Source: Gaetbulibacter_B jejuensis | GTDB taxonomy: Bacteria; Bacteroidota; Bacteroidia; Flavobacteriales; Flavobacteriaceae | DNA: 64,000 bases | Direction: 5' to 3' | Assembly: GCF_039524015.1 (NCBI RefSeq) | Contig: NZ_BAAAGF010000001.1 | Location: 496,001 to 560,000 of the forward strand | In this document: positions 42,682 through 51,771 of the stretch, in pieces | Layout of the letters: each line of letters opens with the position of its first letter | Numbering within the stretch: the first letter of the stretch is position 1 | The notes under the pieces: generated by a model | Seen by the model: only the letters and a program-made list of their open reading frames with translations | Database searches by the model: none | What the model was told of the DNA's origin: nothing | Program-made: the position numbers and the translations under genes

Positions 42682-45600
42682 ATGAAACGCTCTTTTCTGT
42701 TTTCGCTATGTCTAGTTTTTACAACCTTAAATTTTAATGCTCAAGATTTTGAACAATCTGATTTTTCTGCTTTAGAGTATCGTTTAATCGGTCCTTTTAG
42801 AGGAGGAAGAAGTGCAGCAGTAACAGGTGTACCAAACCAACCTAATCTATATTACTTTGGAGCAACAGGAGGAGGAATTTGGAAAACAAAAGATGGAGGA
42901 CGAAGCTGGGAAAATATTTCCGATGGTTTTTTTGGTGGAAGTATAGGAGCCATTACAGTATCTAAAAGTGACCCAAACGTGATATATGTTGGTGGAGGAG
43001 AAAAAACCGTTCGTGGTAATGTATCTTCAGGATATGGTATTTGGAAAAGTGTTGATGCAGGAAAAACATGGACATCTTCAGGATTAAAAACGTCTCGTCA
43101 TATACCAAGAATTGCTGTAGATCCAACAAACCATAATATCGTTTATGCAGGTGTGTTGGGTAACATCTATAAACCAACCCAAGAAAGAGGTGTTTATAAA
43201 AGTACAGATGGTGGAGCAACATGGAAAAAAACCTTATTTGCTAACAACCAAGCAGGAGTTGTCGACTTATTGATTGACCCAACCAACCCTAGAATTTTAT
43301 ATGCTTCCACATGGAATGTACAACGAACGCCTTATAGCTTAAGTTCAGGTGGAGAAGGATCTGCGCTTTGGAAAAGTACTGATAGAGGTGAAACCTGGAC
43401 AGAAATATCAATCAATGAAGGCTTTGCCGAAGGTACTTTAGGTATTATAGGAGTGTCAGTATCGCCAATAAACAATCAACGTGTTTGGGCTATGGTTGAA
43501 AATAAAGATCAAGGCGGTTTGTATAGAAGTGATAATGGAGGAGAAACTTGGACTAAAGTTAATAGTGATAGAAACTTGCGACAAAGAGCGTGGTATTATA
43601 CTAGAGTTTATGCTGATACCAAAGACGTAGATGTGGTATATGTACTAAACGTAAGATATCATAAAAGTACTGATGGAGGTAAAACGTTTAGTTCGCATAA
43701 TGCACCACATGGAGACCATCATGATTTATGGATAGCACCTGAAGATCCAAATAGAATGATTATTGGAGACGATGGAGGAGCTCAGGTAACTTATGATGGA
43801 GGAGAAACCTGGAGCACCTATCACAACCAGCCAACATCACAATTTTATCGTGTTACAACCGATAATCATTTTCCGTATCGTATTTATGCAGCACAACAAG
43901 ACAATTCTACAGTAAGAATTTCGCATAGAACAGATGGACGATATATTACTGAAGATGATTGGGAGTCAACTGCTGGTGGAGAATCGGCTCATATTGCAGT
44001 AGACCCAGAAGATAACGACATAGTTTATGGTGGAAGTTATGACGGATTTTTAACACGATTAAATCATAAAACAGGTACTGTAAGAGCTATAAACGTATGG
44101 CCTGATAACCCAATGGGACATGGAGCTGAAGGTATGAAATATCGTTTTCAATGGAATTTTCCAATACTGTTTTCTAAGCATAATCCTAACCGACTATACA
44201 CGTTTTCCCAACATGTTCATGTTACTGAAAATGAAGGGCAATCTTGGGATATTATAAGTCCTGACTTAACACGAAATGATCCTGAAAAATTAAAATCTTC
44301 AGGAGGACCTATTACTCAAGATAATACTTCGGTAGAATATTACTGTACCATTTTTGCTGCTCAAGAATCTCCAATTACCGAAGGTTTGCTTTGGGTTGGT
44401 AGTGATGATGGATTAATTCATGTTACCAAAGATGGAGGAAAAAGCTGGGAAAATGTTACACCTAAGGGAATGCCTGAATGGATGATGATTAACAGTATTG
44501 AACCAAGTGCTTTTGATGCTGGTACATGTTATGTTGCTGGTACAAAGTATAAAACAGGAGATTTCACACCTTATTTGTATAAAACAACCGATTACGGAAA
44601 AACTTGGAAAAAAATCACTGATGGAATTAATTCAGAACATTTTACCAGAGTTCTTAGAGAAGACCCAAAACAAAAAGGATTGCTGTATGCAGGAACAGAA
44701 ACAGGAATGTATATTTCGTTTAATGATGGAAAAAACTGGCAACCATTTCAGTTAAATCTTCCTATCGTTCCTATTACAGATTTGACGATAAAAGACAATA
44801 ATTTAATTGTTGCAACTCAAGGACGAAGCCTTTGGATTATTGATGATTTAACAGTGTTACATCAACTGTATGGTTCTTCTTCCGAAGGAAATAAATTATT
44901 CAAACCAAAAGACACCTATAGGATGAGTGCTGGTTATAGAACAGGAAGTAAAACAGCAGGAACAAATCATCCTAATGGAGTAATGACCTATTTTGATTTA
45001 AACAAATATGATAAAGAAAACGATGAGGTGTCTTTGACGTTTTTCAATCAAAAAGGAGATACTATCAATTCGTTTTCTACTAAAAACAAAAAGAAAAATA
45101 CATTAGAAGTTAAAGAAGGAATGAACCAGTTTGTTTGGGACATGACATACGATGGAGCCGAAAAACTAGATGATATGATTTTATGGTGGGCAAGTCTTGA
45201 TGGTCCAAGAGCAATACCAGGAACTTATAAGGTAAGCTTAAATGTAAACAGCAATGTTACTTCCCAAACATTCAATATTGTTGCTGACCCAAGAGCTGAA
45301 AGTTCACAGGCAGATATGCAAAAACAGTTTGATTTTATTACTGATGTGAATAAAACTATGGACAAAGCACATAAGTCCATTAAAAAAATAAGAAACATAA
45401 AAGAACAGCTCACAGCCTTTGAAACGCAATATAAAGGAAATGATGATTTAAAAGAGTTGCTAGAAGCTGCCAAAAAACTAAAAGAAGACTTTACTAAAAT
45501 TGAAGAAGCATTATATCAAACTCAAAATAGAAGTGGACAAGACCCTTTAAACTTCCCAATAAGACTAACAAACAAGCTGGGACACCTTAATGCCTTAGTT

Positions 45601-45771
45601 GGTATGGGAGATTTTGCACCAACTGATCAGGATGTAGCTGTAAAAAATGAATTGACTAAAAAAATCAATGTACAATTAGATGCGTTTAATCAATTAATAA
45701 ATACTGAAATCAGCGCTTTTAATACAGCGTTTAACGAAAAACAATTAAATTATCTATTTGTTGAAGATTAA
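42682..45771 (+). CDS. exported BNR/Asp-box (VPS10-like) repeat protein
   Basis: A 1029-residue protein with a signal peptide (MKRSFLFSLCLVF, then NFNAQ). About ten Asp-box repeats of the S/T-x-D-x-G-x-T-W type (KDGGRSW, VDAGKTW, TDGGATW, TDRGETW, DNGGETW, YDGGETW, KDGGKSW) form a VPS10/sortilin-like beta-propeller pair. A C-terminal beta and coiled region (about 870-1029) follows. It is probably periplasmic or outer-membrane associated. I chose ATG 42682, as the upstream TTG adds no signal. It overlaps hemJ by one base (TAATG). Confidence 0.87.
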   Translation: MKRSFLFSLCLVFTTLNFNAQDFEQSDFSALEYRLIGPFRGGRSAAVTGVPNQPNLYYFGATGGGIWKTKDGGRSWENISDGFFGGSIGAITVSKSDPNVIYVGGGEKTVRGNVSSGYGIWKSVDAGKTWTSSGLKTSRHIPRIAVDPTNHNIVYAGVLGNIYKPTQERGVYKSTDGGATWKKTLFANNQAGVVDLLIDPTNPRILYASTWNVQRTPYSLSSGGEGSALWKSTDRGETWTEISINEGFAEGTLGIIGVSVSPINNQRVWAMVENKDQGGLYRSDNGGETWTKVNSDRNLRQRAWYYTRVYADTKDVDVVYVLNVRYHKSTDGGKTFSSHNAPHGDHHDLWIAPEDPNRMIIGDDGGAQVTYDGGETWSTYHNQPTSQFYRVTTDNHFPYRIYAAQQDNSTVRISHRTDGRYITEDDWESTAGGESAHIAVDPEDNDIVYGGSYDGFLTRLNHKTGTVRAINVWPDNPMGHGAEGMKYRFQWNFPILFSKHNPNRLYTFSQHVHVTENEGQSWDIISPDLTRNDPEKLKSSGGPITQDNTSVEYYCTIFAAQESPITEGLLWVGSDDGLIHVTKDGGKSWENVTPKGMPEWMMINSIEPSAFDAGTCYVAGTKYKTGDFTPYLYKTTDYGKTWKKITDGINSEHFTRVLREDPKQKGLLYAGTETGMYISFNDGKNWQPFQLNLPIVPITDLTIKDNNLIVATQGRSLWIIDDLTVLHQLYGSSSEGNKLFKPKDTYRMSAGYRTGSKTAGTNHPNGVMTYFDLNKYDKENDEVSLTFFNQKGDTINSFSTKNKKKNTLEVKEGMNQFVWDMTYDGAEKLDDMILWWASLDGPRAIPGTYKVSLNVNSNVTSQTFNIVADPRAESSQADMQKQFDFITDVNKTMDKAHKSIKKIRNIKEQLTAFETQYKGNDDLKELLEAAKKLKEDFTKIEEALYQTQNRSGQDPLNFPIRLTNKLGHLNALVGMGDFAPTDQDVAVKNELTKKINVQLDAFNQLINTEISAFNTAFNEKQLNYLFVED

Positions 45772-46319
45772 TGGAATATTATAATTACATAAAGGCATTA
45801 CACCTCATTTTTGTGGTCACTTGGTTTGCAGGTTTGTTTTACATTCCTAGATTGTTTGTGTATCATATTGAAGCGTCTCAAAAACCATCTCCTGAAAAGG
45901 AAATTCTTTCTGAACAACTCAAGTTAATGACCAAACGATTATGGACCATCATTACATGGCCTTCAGCTATTTTAGCTACCATTTTTGCGGTTTGGTTGCT
46001 TATACTCATACCAAGTTGGTTACAACAACCTTGGATGCATGTAAAACTAACATTTGTAGTGTTGCTCTTTATCTATCATTATAAAACGCATGTGTTTTAC
46101 AAACAGTTGCAGCAAGACGATATTAGGAAGACCTCTAATTTTATGCGATTATGGAATGAAGGAGCAACATTTATCCTTTTTGCTGTGGTGTTTTTAGTCA
46201 TTTTAAAAAACGCTATTTCTTGGGTTTTTGGTGTTATAGGTTTGGTGGTTTTAGCAATACTTTTAATGCTAGGATTTAAAATGTACAAGCGCATTAGAGA
46301 AAAAAATAGGAGAACTTAA
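45771..46319 (+). CDS. hemJ: protoporphyrinogen oxidase HemJ
   Basis: A 182-residue membrane protein with about four to five helices. The UPF0093/HemJ signature is KALHLIFVVTWFAGLFYIPR near the N-terminus, with a conserved His and Arg, and HVKLTFVVLLFIYHY later. It oxidises protoporphyrinogen IX to protoporphyrin IX, the step between HemF and HemH, and no hemG or hemY is seen nearby. Its ATG overlaps the stop of the BNR-repeat gene, so the two are translationally coupled. Confidence 0.9.
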   Translation: MEYYNYIKALHLIFVVTWFAGLFYIPRLFVYHIEASQKPSPEKEILSEQLKLMTKRLWTIITWPSAILATIFAVWLLILIPSWLQQPWMHVKLTFVVLLFIYHYKTHVFYKQLQQDDIRKTSNFMRLWNEGATFILFAVVFLVILKNAISWVFGVIGLVVLAILLMLGFKMYKRIREKNRRT

Positions 46320-46396
46320 ATGCATTTTTCTGTTTTTTAAAACACCTTAGGTGGTTTGGTGCGATTATTGTTATCTTTAGCTTCACAAGCTATTAC

Positions 46397-47854
46397 ATGA
46401 AACTAAAAAAACTCTCCTTACGATTTAGAATTTTTATAGCCATGATACTATTGGTATTATTGGCTTCTATTTTAATAGCAATTGTTACCATTTATCAGTA
46501 TAATGAAGAAGCTCAAGACTATCACAAAGAACGACTAGAGCGTAAAGAAGAAAACATAAAAAGTAGTATTGACTTCACCATTAAAGAAACTACTTATCCT
46601 GTAAATACTGAGAATATTCCGTTGATATTTAAGGAAAAAATCCATGAGATTGCTACCATTCATAAATTGCAAATTAACCTTTATGATTTAGATGGAACTA
46701 TACTAAAAAGTTCTAAAGAAAGCTTTTCAAAAAACGATACTATAACTAAATGTATTGATGTTGAAATACTGAATGCTATTTCTAATACTGCCGAACATAG
46801 ATATGTAATTAAACGTGTTGAAAACGGAAAGAATTATCAATCGTCTTACTCTTACATTACAGATACTAAGTTCAAGCCTTTAGCTATATTGAATTTACCT
46901 TATCTTGAAGACGACGATTTTTTAAACAAAGAGCTTAGAGAGTTTTTAGAGCGTTTGTCGTATGCCTATTTGGTTATGCTACTTATTGCTATTGGATTGG
47001 CGTATTTGCTGTCAAAATACATTACAAAATCACTTAAAACCATAAGTGATAAAATGAATGAAACACGACTGGAAAAGCGAAACAAAAAAATTGAAATAGC
47101 GTCCTCTAGCGAAGAAATTGAAACACTTGTAAAATCGTACAATAGTATGATTGACGAACTCGAAGAAAGTGCAGTAAAACTAGCCACTAGCGAGCGAGAA
47201 CAAGCTTGGAGAGAAATGGCAAAACAGGTAGCTCACGAAATTAAAAACCCGTTAACTCCAATGCGTTTGAGTGTACAAAGTTTTCAGCGTAAGTTTGATG
47301 CCAACGATCCTGATATCGATAAAAAAGTGAATGAATACAGTAAAACACTTATTCAGCAAATTGATACCATGAGTTCTATAGCTTCGGCGTTTTCAAACTT
47401 TGCTAAAATGCCAGCTCAAAAGAATGAAGTACTTAATGTGGTTGAAATTACTAAGCTAGCACTGGATATTTTTAGTGAAGAGTACATTCATTTTAGTTAT
47501 GATAAAGAAGTTATTAAAGCTAAATTTGATAGAACCCAACTTATAAGAGTTATTACAAACCTTGTAAAAAACGGTACTCAAGCCATTCCTGAAGAGCAAG
47601 AGGATAAGAAAATTGTGGTGAATGTTTCAGAGGTTGAAGACCAGGTGCTTATCACAATATCTGATAATGGTGTAGGTATTTCCGAAGAAAATAAAGAGAA
47701 AATCTTTGAACCAAAATTTACGACTAAGTCAAGCGGAATGGGTCTTGGATTAGCAATGGTAAAAAACATTGTGGAAACTTATAAAGGAAATATTACCTTT
47801 ACAACACAAAAAAATAAAGGCACCACTTTTAAAGTGTCTTTTCCAAAACAATAA
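46397..47854 (+). CDS. orphan sensor histidine kinase (NtrY-like)
   Basis: A 485-residue kinase. Two membrane helices (about 13-33 and 192-211) bracket a periplasmic sensor of about 155 residues. A HAMP region (about 212-262), a dimerisation domain with the phospho-acceptor His280 in VAHEIKNPLTPMRLS, and the ATPase domain with NLVKNGTQAI, DNGVGI and GMGLGLAMVK follow. The NPLTPMRLSVQ sequence is typical of NtrY-type kinases. No response regulator gene is adjacent. It starts 77 bases after hemJ and ends 2 bases before the enoyl-CoA hydratase gene. Confidence 0.93.
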   Translation: MKLKKLSLRFRIFIAMILLVLLASILIAIVTIYQYNEEAQDYHKERLERKEENIKSSIDFTIKETTYPVNTENIPLIFKEKIHEIATIHKLQINLYDLDGTILKSSKESFSKNDTITKCIDVEILNAISNTAEHRYVIKRVENGKNYQSSYSYITDTKFKPLAILNLPYLEDDDFLNKELREFLERLSYAYLVMLLIAIGLAYLLSKYITKSLKTISDKMNETRLEKRNKKIEIASSSEEIETLVKSYNSMIDELEESAVKLATSEREQAWREMAKQVAHEIKNPLTPMRLSVQSFQRKFDANDPDIDKKVNEYSKTLIQQIDTMSSIASAFSNFAKMPAQKNEVLNVVEITKLALDIFSEEYIHFSYDKEVIKAKFDRTQLIRVITNLVKNGTQAIPEEQEDKKIVVNVSEVEDQVLITISDNGVGISEENKEKIFEPKFTTKSSGMGLGLAMVKNIVETYKGNITFTTQKNKGTTFKVSFPKQ

Positions 47855-47856
47855 CC

Positions 47857-48639
47857 ATGGATTTCCAAAATATTCTTTTTCAAGTCAATAACAGTATTGC
47901 ACAAATAACCATAAACAGACCTAGCAAACTCAATGCTTTAAACAAAGCAACTATACAAGAGCTTCACGAGGCTTTTGATGCTGCTGATAAGGATAAAGCA
48001 GTTAGAGTTATTATAGTTACAGGAAGTGGTGAAAAGGCATTTGTTGCAGGAGCTGATATTAGTGAGTTTGCGCATTTTGATGTTGAAAACGGAAGCAAAT
48101 TGGCACAAAAAGGACAAGAATTATTGTTCGATTTTGTTGAAAACCTATCTACTCCAGTTATCGCAGCAGTTAACGGTTTTGCGCTTGGTGGCGGACTAGA
48201 GTTGGCAATGGCTTGCCATTTTAGAGTAGCGAGCGACAATGCAAAAATGGGCTTGCCAGAAACCTCTCTTGGTGTTATTCCTGGTTATGGTGGTACGCAA
48301 CGTTTACCGCAACTTATTGGCAAAGGTCGTGCTATGGAGTTGGTAATGACTGCTGGTATGATTGATGCGCAAACAGCCTTAAACTATGGTTTGGTAAACC
48401 ATGTCACTACACAAGACGACTTATTGCCATTAGCTGAAAAAATTGCAAGTAAAATTATGCGAAATTCCTCTGTAGCAATTAGTAAAGCTATTAAAGCTGT
48501 AAATGCCAATTTTAAAGATGGTGTTGATGGTTTTGCTGTTGAAATTGAAGAATTTGGTAACTGCTTTGGAACCGAAGACTTCACCGAAGGAACTACCGCA
48601 TTTTTAGAAAAGCGTAAAGCTGATTTTCCTGGGAAGTAG
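47857..48639 (+). CDS. enoyl-CoA hydratase
   Basis: A 260-residue crotonase-family enzyme that hydrates trans-2-enoyl-CoA. KAFVAGADISEF forms part of the oxyanion hole and CoA site. NGFALGGGLELAMACH carries the first catalytic Glu region and LPETSLGVIPGYGGTQRL the second. Length and motif spacing match single-function hydratases. It follows the histidine kinase by 2 bases. A short-chain or degradative role is likely; the exact substrate is unknown. Confidence 0.93.
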   Translation: MDFQNILFQVNNSIAQITINRPSKLNALNKATIQELHEAFDAADKDKAVRVIIVTGSGEKAFVAGADISEFAHFDVENGSKLAQKGQELLFDFVENLSTPVIAAVNGFALGGGLELAMACHFRVASDNAKMGLPETSLGVIPGYGGTQRLPQLIGKGRAMELVMTAGMIDAQTALNYGLVNHVTTQDDLLPLAEKIASKIMRNSSVAISKAIKAVNANFKDGVDGFAVEIEEFGNCFGTEDFTEGTTAFLEKRKADFPGK

Positions 48640-48664
48640 TTTAGTGATAATGAGTTGATTTTTG

Positions 48665-49177
48665 TTAGCTAGATTTTTTCATATATCTATGTCTTAAATA
48701 CAATCCGATTCCAAAAATCCCTAGTCCGATAGAAATTCTAAATCCGAATTTTGAATGAGACTTCGATTCCTCAAAATCATAAAGTATTTTTCCATTTCTA
48801 TCAGCTATTTGAAAAACTATTGGTTTATAATCCTCTTTTTGATTTTTTTTTATCCATACTGTAGCTCTTTCCGATTTCTTTAATTGTTTTTCTAATTTTT
48901 CGAATCTTTCATAATATCTACTTTGCCCAATATTTTTCATTAGAATATAAATACTTTGTGTCGAATTGAGTGTGAATTTAAGTTCAGATTTAATGCTTTT
49001 TGAGCCTCTTGAATCTTCTACTTGAGTATAATAAGTTTTTAAATTTTCAATCTCTCCGTTTTGTTCGATTAGTGAACTTTTAAAAGTAAAAAGAGTTGGT
49101 GCAAAAAAATAAAAAGCACAAATAATTGCAGTAATTCCGACGTATAATCCTTTTTTAGCGTAATAAACTTTATTCAT
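48665..49177 (-). CDS. membrane protein of unknown function (accessory patch)
   Basis: A 170-residue protein I do not recognise. It has an N-terminal hydrophobic helix (about 10-30), a Lys/Glu/Ser-rich middle likely outside the cytoplasm, and a second hydrophobic segment near 146-163 (SIGLGIFGIGLYL) before a basic end. It is the last of three same-strand genes separated by repeated intergenic elements, one of which lies 16 bases before its ATG. This suggests a horizontally shuffled gene. Confidence 0.6.
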   Translation of the reverse strand: MNKVYYAKKGLYVGITAIICAFYFFAPTLFTFKSSLIEQNGEIENLKTYYTQVEDSRGSKSIKSELKFTLNSTQSIYILMKNIGQSRYYERFEKLEKQLKKSERATVWIKKNQKEDYKPIVFQIADRNGKILYDFEESKSHSKFGFRISIGLGIFGIGLYLRHRYMKKSS

Positions 49178-49192
49178 TTATTTTTCAGCTTA

Positions 49193-49267
49193 TTGCCAAC
49201 TATTGGTTATTGATAAATATACAATAGTTTTTGGTTAAAGATTGTGGTCATACATTGTTGTTGGCAA
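49193..49267. repeat. 75-bp intergenic element with TTGCCAAC/GTTGGCAA ends
   Basis: Bounded by 8-bp perfect terminal inverted repeats (TTGCCAAC at 49193 and GTTGGCAA at 49260). Its core (ACTATTGGTTATTGATAAAT, then GTTTTTGGTTAAAG) recurs at 49989-50058. It fills the whole gap between two unrelated genes, like a recombination or cassette boundary sequence. Confidence 0.6.
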
Positions 49268-49270
49268 CCG

Positions 49271-49969
49271 TTATTTTATTCCAAATTTTGCGTTAATTTC
49301 AAATCTCAATTTGATTTTTTTGTCATTTTCAGCTTCTGGATTTTCACTTGAATTCAACATAACATTACTTGTCGACAATGTAGGTCTCCAAAAATAATTA
49401 TCTGAGTTTAATTCAGTAATTGAAATTATATCTCCAAGTTCTTTGTCAATTGCCTCTAAAAGATATTTAGCTTTCTCTTTTGCAGCAAGTAAAGCTTGCA
49501 CTTTCACTTCTTTACGATATTTAACAAGCTCTTTATTTTTAAGTTCTCCAATTTGCATATAGTCAATTCCTTTTCTGTCGAGTTTAGAAATAATCTTGTT
49601 TATGTGCTTAAAATCAGTCAATGAAATTTCTAGCTTTTTACTTATCAACAATTCTTTCCCTCTGTATCTCCAATAATTTCCAACTTCTGTTGACTTTATA
49701 TCTTCTGTTTTAATTCCTAGATCATTTAAGGTCTTTATAAGTTGTCCCTCAATTTCACTTATTTTAACCTTATTTTTATAATCCTCGAAATCTTTATTCT
49801 TTTCAAATTCCTCTTTCCAATATTCTTCGATTCCGATAATGAAAATAAATTCATCTGGTTCAATTAACATTTCAGCGCTCCCTGTTACTTCAATAAATTT
49901 CGATTCCTGTGCAGAAAGATTTAATCCCAAGAAGATTAAACAAGTAAATAATGCTAACTTAATTTTCAT
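49271..49969 (-). CDS. SIMPL (DUF541) domain exported protein
   Basis: A 232-residue exported protein with a signal peptide (MKIKLALFTCLIFLGLNLSAQ). The SIMPL/DUF541 fold is indicated by FIEVTGSAEMLIEPDEFIF, a LNDLGIKTEDIKS segment, LLISKKLEISLTDF, and the AAKEKAKYLLEAI helix. Members are periplasmic or outer-membrane proteins such as E. coli YggE, linked to oxidative stress without a defined reaction. Repeat elements lie on both sides, at 49193-49267 and 49989-50058. Confidence 0.78.
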   Translation of the reverse strand: MKIKLALFTCLIFLGLNLSAQESKFIEVTGSAEMLIEPDEFIFIIGIEEYWKEEFEKNKDFEDYKNKVKISEIEGQLIKTLNDLGIKTEDIKSTEVGNYWRYRGKELLISKKLEISLTDFKHINKIISKLDRKGIDYMQIGELKNKELVKYRKEVKVQALLAAKEKAKYLLEAIDKELGDIISITELNSDNYFWRPTLSTSNVMLNSSENPEAENDKKIKLRFEINAKFGIK

Positions 49970-49988
49970 TTGCGTTTTGTTTTAATGG

Positions 49989-50058
49989 TTACTAACTATT
50001 GGTTATTGATAAATACAGGATGGTTTTTGGTTAAAGGTTCTGGTTAAATACTGTTTTA
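49989..50058. repeat. second copy of the intergenic element, ends decayed
   Basis: Shares AACTATTGGTTATTGATAAA and GTTTTTGGTTAAAG with 49193-49267 in the same order and orientation. The terminal TTGCCAAC and GTTGGCAA are replaced by TTACTAAC and an unrelated end, so it looks like a degenerate copy. Confidence 0.55.
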
Positions 50059-50406
50059 CTCCTTAATTATATGGTATTTTGGCTTTTGGATATGCTTTGT
50101 ATCTCGACTTCTTCCTTGTTTAATTATCTTATTTCCATTTTTGTCGTACTGAGTTATGTCATTTTCTAGCCTCTTCTCAATTGTTGCAATTCCATTAACC
50201 TCAATTGTTTTTCCATCAAGCTTTTTTAAGTCTTCGAATGGGATATTTACAACGTAACCTTTCAAATAAATACCATCTTTAGTTGCATTTTTGAGGTTTA
50301 CCTTGACTTTAAAACTAACAGAATCAATTGTGGTTTCGGATATTTCAGATTGAGAGAATCCAATTAAAGGACTAATCAATAATAATTTTAAAAATAATAT
50401 TCTCAT
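50056..50406 (-). CDS. small exported protein of unknown function
   Basis: A 116-residue protein with a signal peptide (MRILFLKLLLISPLIGFSQ). The mature part contains GKTIEVNGIATIEKRL, which resembles the core of small OB-like or DUF-type periplasmic proteins, but I cannot name a family. It is the first gene of the three-gene accessory patch. The 222 bases upstream (50407-50628) contain no clear gene; they are A/T-rich with short direct repeats only. Confidence 0.55.
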   Translation of the reverse strand: MRILFLKLLLISPLIGFSQSEISETTIDSVSFKVKVNLKNATKDGIYLKGYVVNIPFEDLKKLDGKTIEVNGIATIEKRLENDITQYDKNGNKIIKQGRSRDTKHIQKPKYHIIKE

Positions 50407-50628
50407 AAGATTTTTTTAATCGAACATAACTCACAGATAAGATTACGTTCTCTTATCCACTTCTCTACGAATTTCGACTATTTATTTTATAAATTCAAGA
50501 GTATAAGTGATTTAATACTCTTTTTCCTGTTTGTTAATAACCCATTTTGGTTTTAACAGTTTTAAGGACAATTAATCCCTAATTTTAAGTCACCACTTTT
50601 TTAAGTACTCACTTTATACTTTACTGAT

Positions 50629-51702
50629 ATGAACCCAAAACCCACCATAAAAGGACGTGGTGCGCAACTAAACGTGCACAATAAATTCTTTGAACTCAGT
50701 CATGAAATCCGAGACGATTTTTTAGAATATTGTGCTAGAGAAGGAGAAGAAGCCGATAAAAACAAAACACTTTACTTACCTGTATTTCCTAAAACCATCG
50801 TTAATAAAGTTGAGAGTCCAGATGTTGGTATGGCGTTTTCAATGAACATGTATCAAGGTTGTGAACATGGTTGTATTTATTGCTACGCCAGAAACAGTCA
50901 TGAGTTTTGGGGTTATAGTGCAGGATTGGATTTTGAACGTCGCATTTTGGTGAAAAAAGATGCTCCTAAACTTCTAGAAGCACTACTAAAAAAGAAAAGC
51001 TGGAAAGCGCATCCTATTGTAATGTCTGGTAATACGGATTGCTACCAACCTGCTGAAAAAGAGTTTGAACTTACAAAGCAGTGTTTAGAGGTGTTTTTAA
51101 AATACAAGCATCCTGTGGCAATTATTACTAAAAACGCATTAATATTAAGAGATTTGGAACTTTTAAAAGCCTTGGCAAAAGACAATCTAATCAACGTTAA
51201 TATATCCATTACCTCATTGTCAGAAACTACAAGACGCGTTTTAGAGCCACGAACAGCAACAATAAAAAAGCGTTTGGAAACGTTAAAAGTGTTATCACAA
51301 AACAATATTCCTGTAAATGTGATGTTGGCACCTATAATTCCGTCTATAAATAGTCATGAAATTTTACCATTGGCAAAAGCAGTGTCTGACGCTGGAGCGT
51401 TGTCTATAGCGCATACCATTGTACGATTAAATGGAGCTATTGGTGAGATTTTTGCCGATTGGATTAAAAAAACACTACCAGACAGAGCTGATAAAGTATT
51501 GCACCAAATTGAAAGTTGCCATGGTGGTAATCTCAACGATTCGCGTTATGGAACACGAATGAGAGGAGAGGGCAAAATAGCTGAACAAATAAATATGCTA
51601 GTGCGATTAGCAAGAAAAAAATACTTTAAAGACAAGGCTATGCCTAAGTTGAATACTGAACTGCATGAGCAGTATAAAGACGGACAGTTAAAGTTGTTTT
51701 AA
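50629..51702 (+). CDS. PA0069 family radical SAM protein
   Basis: A 357-residue radical SAM protein related in sequence to the spore photoproduct lyase branch. The cluster motif is CEHGCIYC (CX3CX2C) in a MNMYQGCEHGCIYCYARN context. It is followed by GLDFERRILVK, SGNTDCYQPAE and ITKNALILRDLELL. The family is widespread and uncharacterised to my knowledge. The start ATG 50629 fits. The gene is monocistronic, closed by a strong hairpin. Confidence 0.88.
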   Translation: MNPKPTIKGRGAQLNVHNKFFELSHEIRDDFLEYCAREGEEADKNKTLYLPVFPKTIVNKVESPDVGMAFSMNMYQGCEHGCIYCYARNSHEFWGYSAGLDFERRILVKKDAPKLLEALLKKKSWKAHPIVMSGNTDCYQPAEKEFELTKQCLEVFLKYKHPVAIITKNALILRDLELLKALAKDNLINVNISITSLSETTRRVLEPRTATIKKRLETLKVLSQNNIPVNVMLAPIIPSINSHEILPLAKAVSDAGALSIAHTIVRLNGAIGEIFADWIKKTLPDRADKVLHQIESCHGGNLNDSRYGTRMRGEGKIAEQINMLVRLARKKYFKDKAMPKLNTELHEQYKDGQLKLF

Positions 51703-51707
51703 AAAGT

Positions 51708-51737
51708 AAGCGGCAAACCAAAGGTTTGCCGCTTTAC
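51708..51737. terminator. hairpin terminator after the radical SAM gene
   Basis: A 12-bp stem (AAGCGGCAAACC with GGTTTGCCGCTT) with a 3-base loop, located between convergent genes. Confidence 0.75.
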
Positions 51738-51771
51738 TAACTAACATTCTAACATTATTTAAATAATCAAT

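Noticed and set aside
49193..49267. Interpretation of the 75-bp element as an insertion sequence
   Set aside because: It has terminal inverted repeats but is too short to encode anything, and no transposase or target duplication is visible. A MITE-like origin cannot be excluded.
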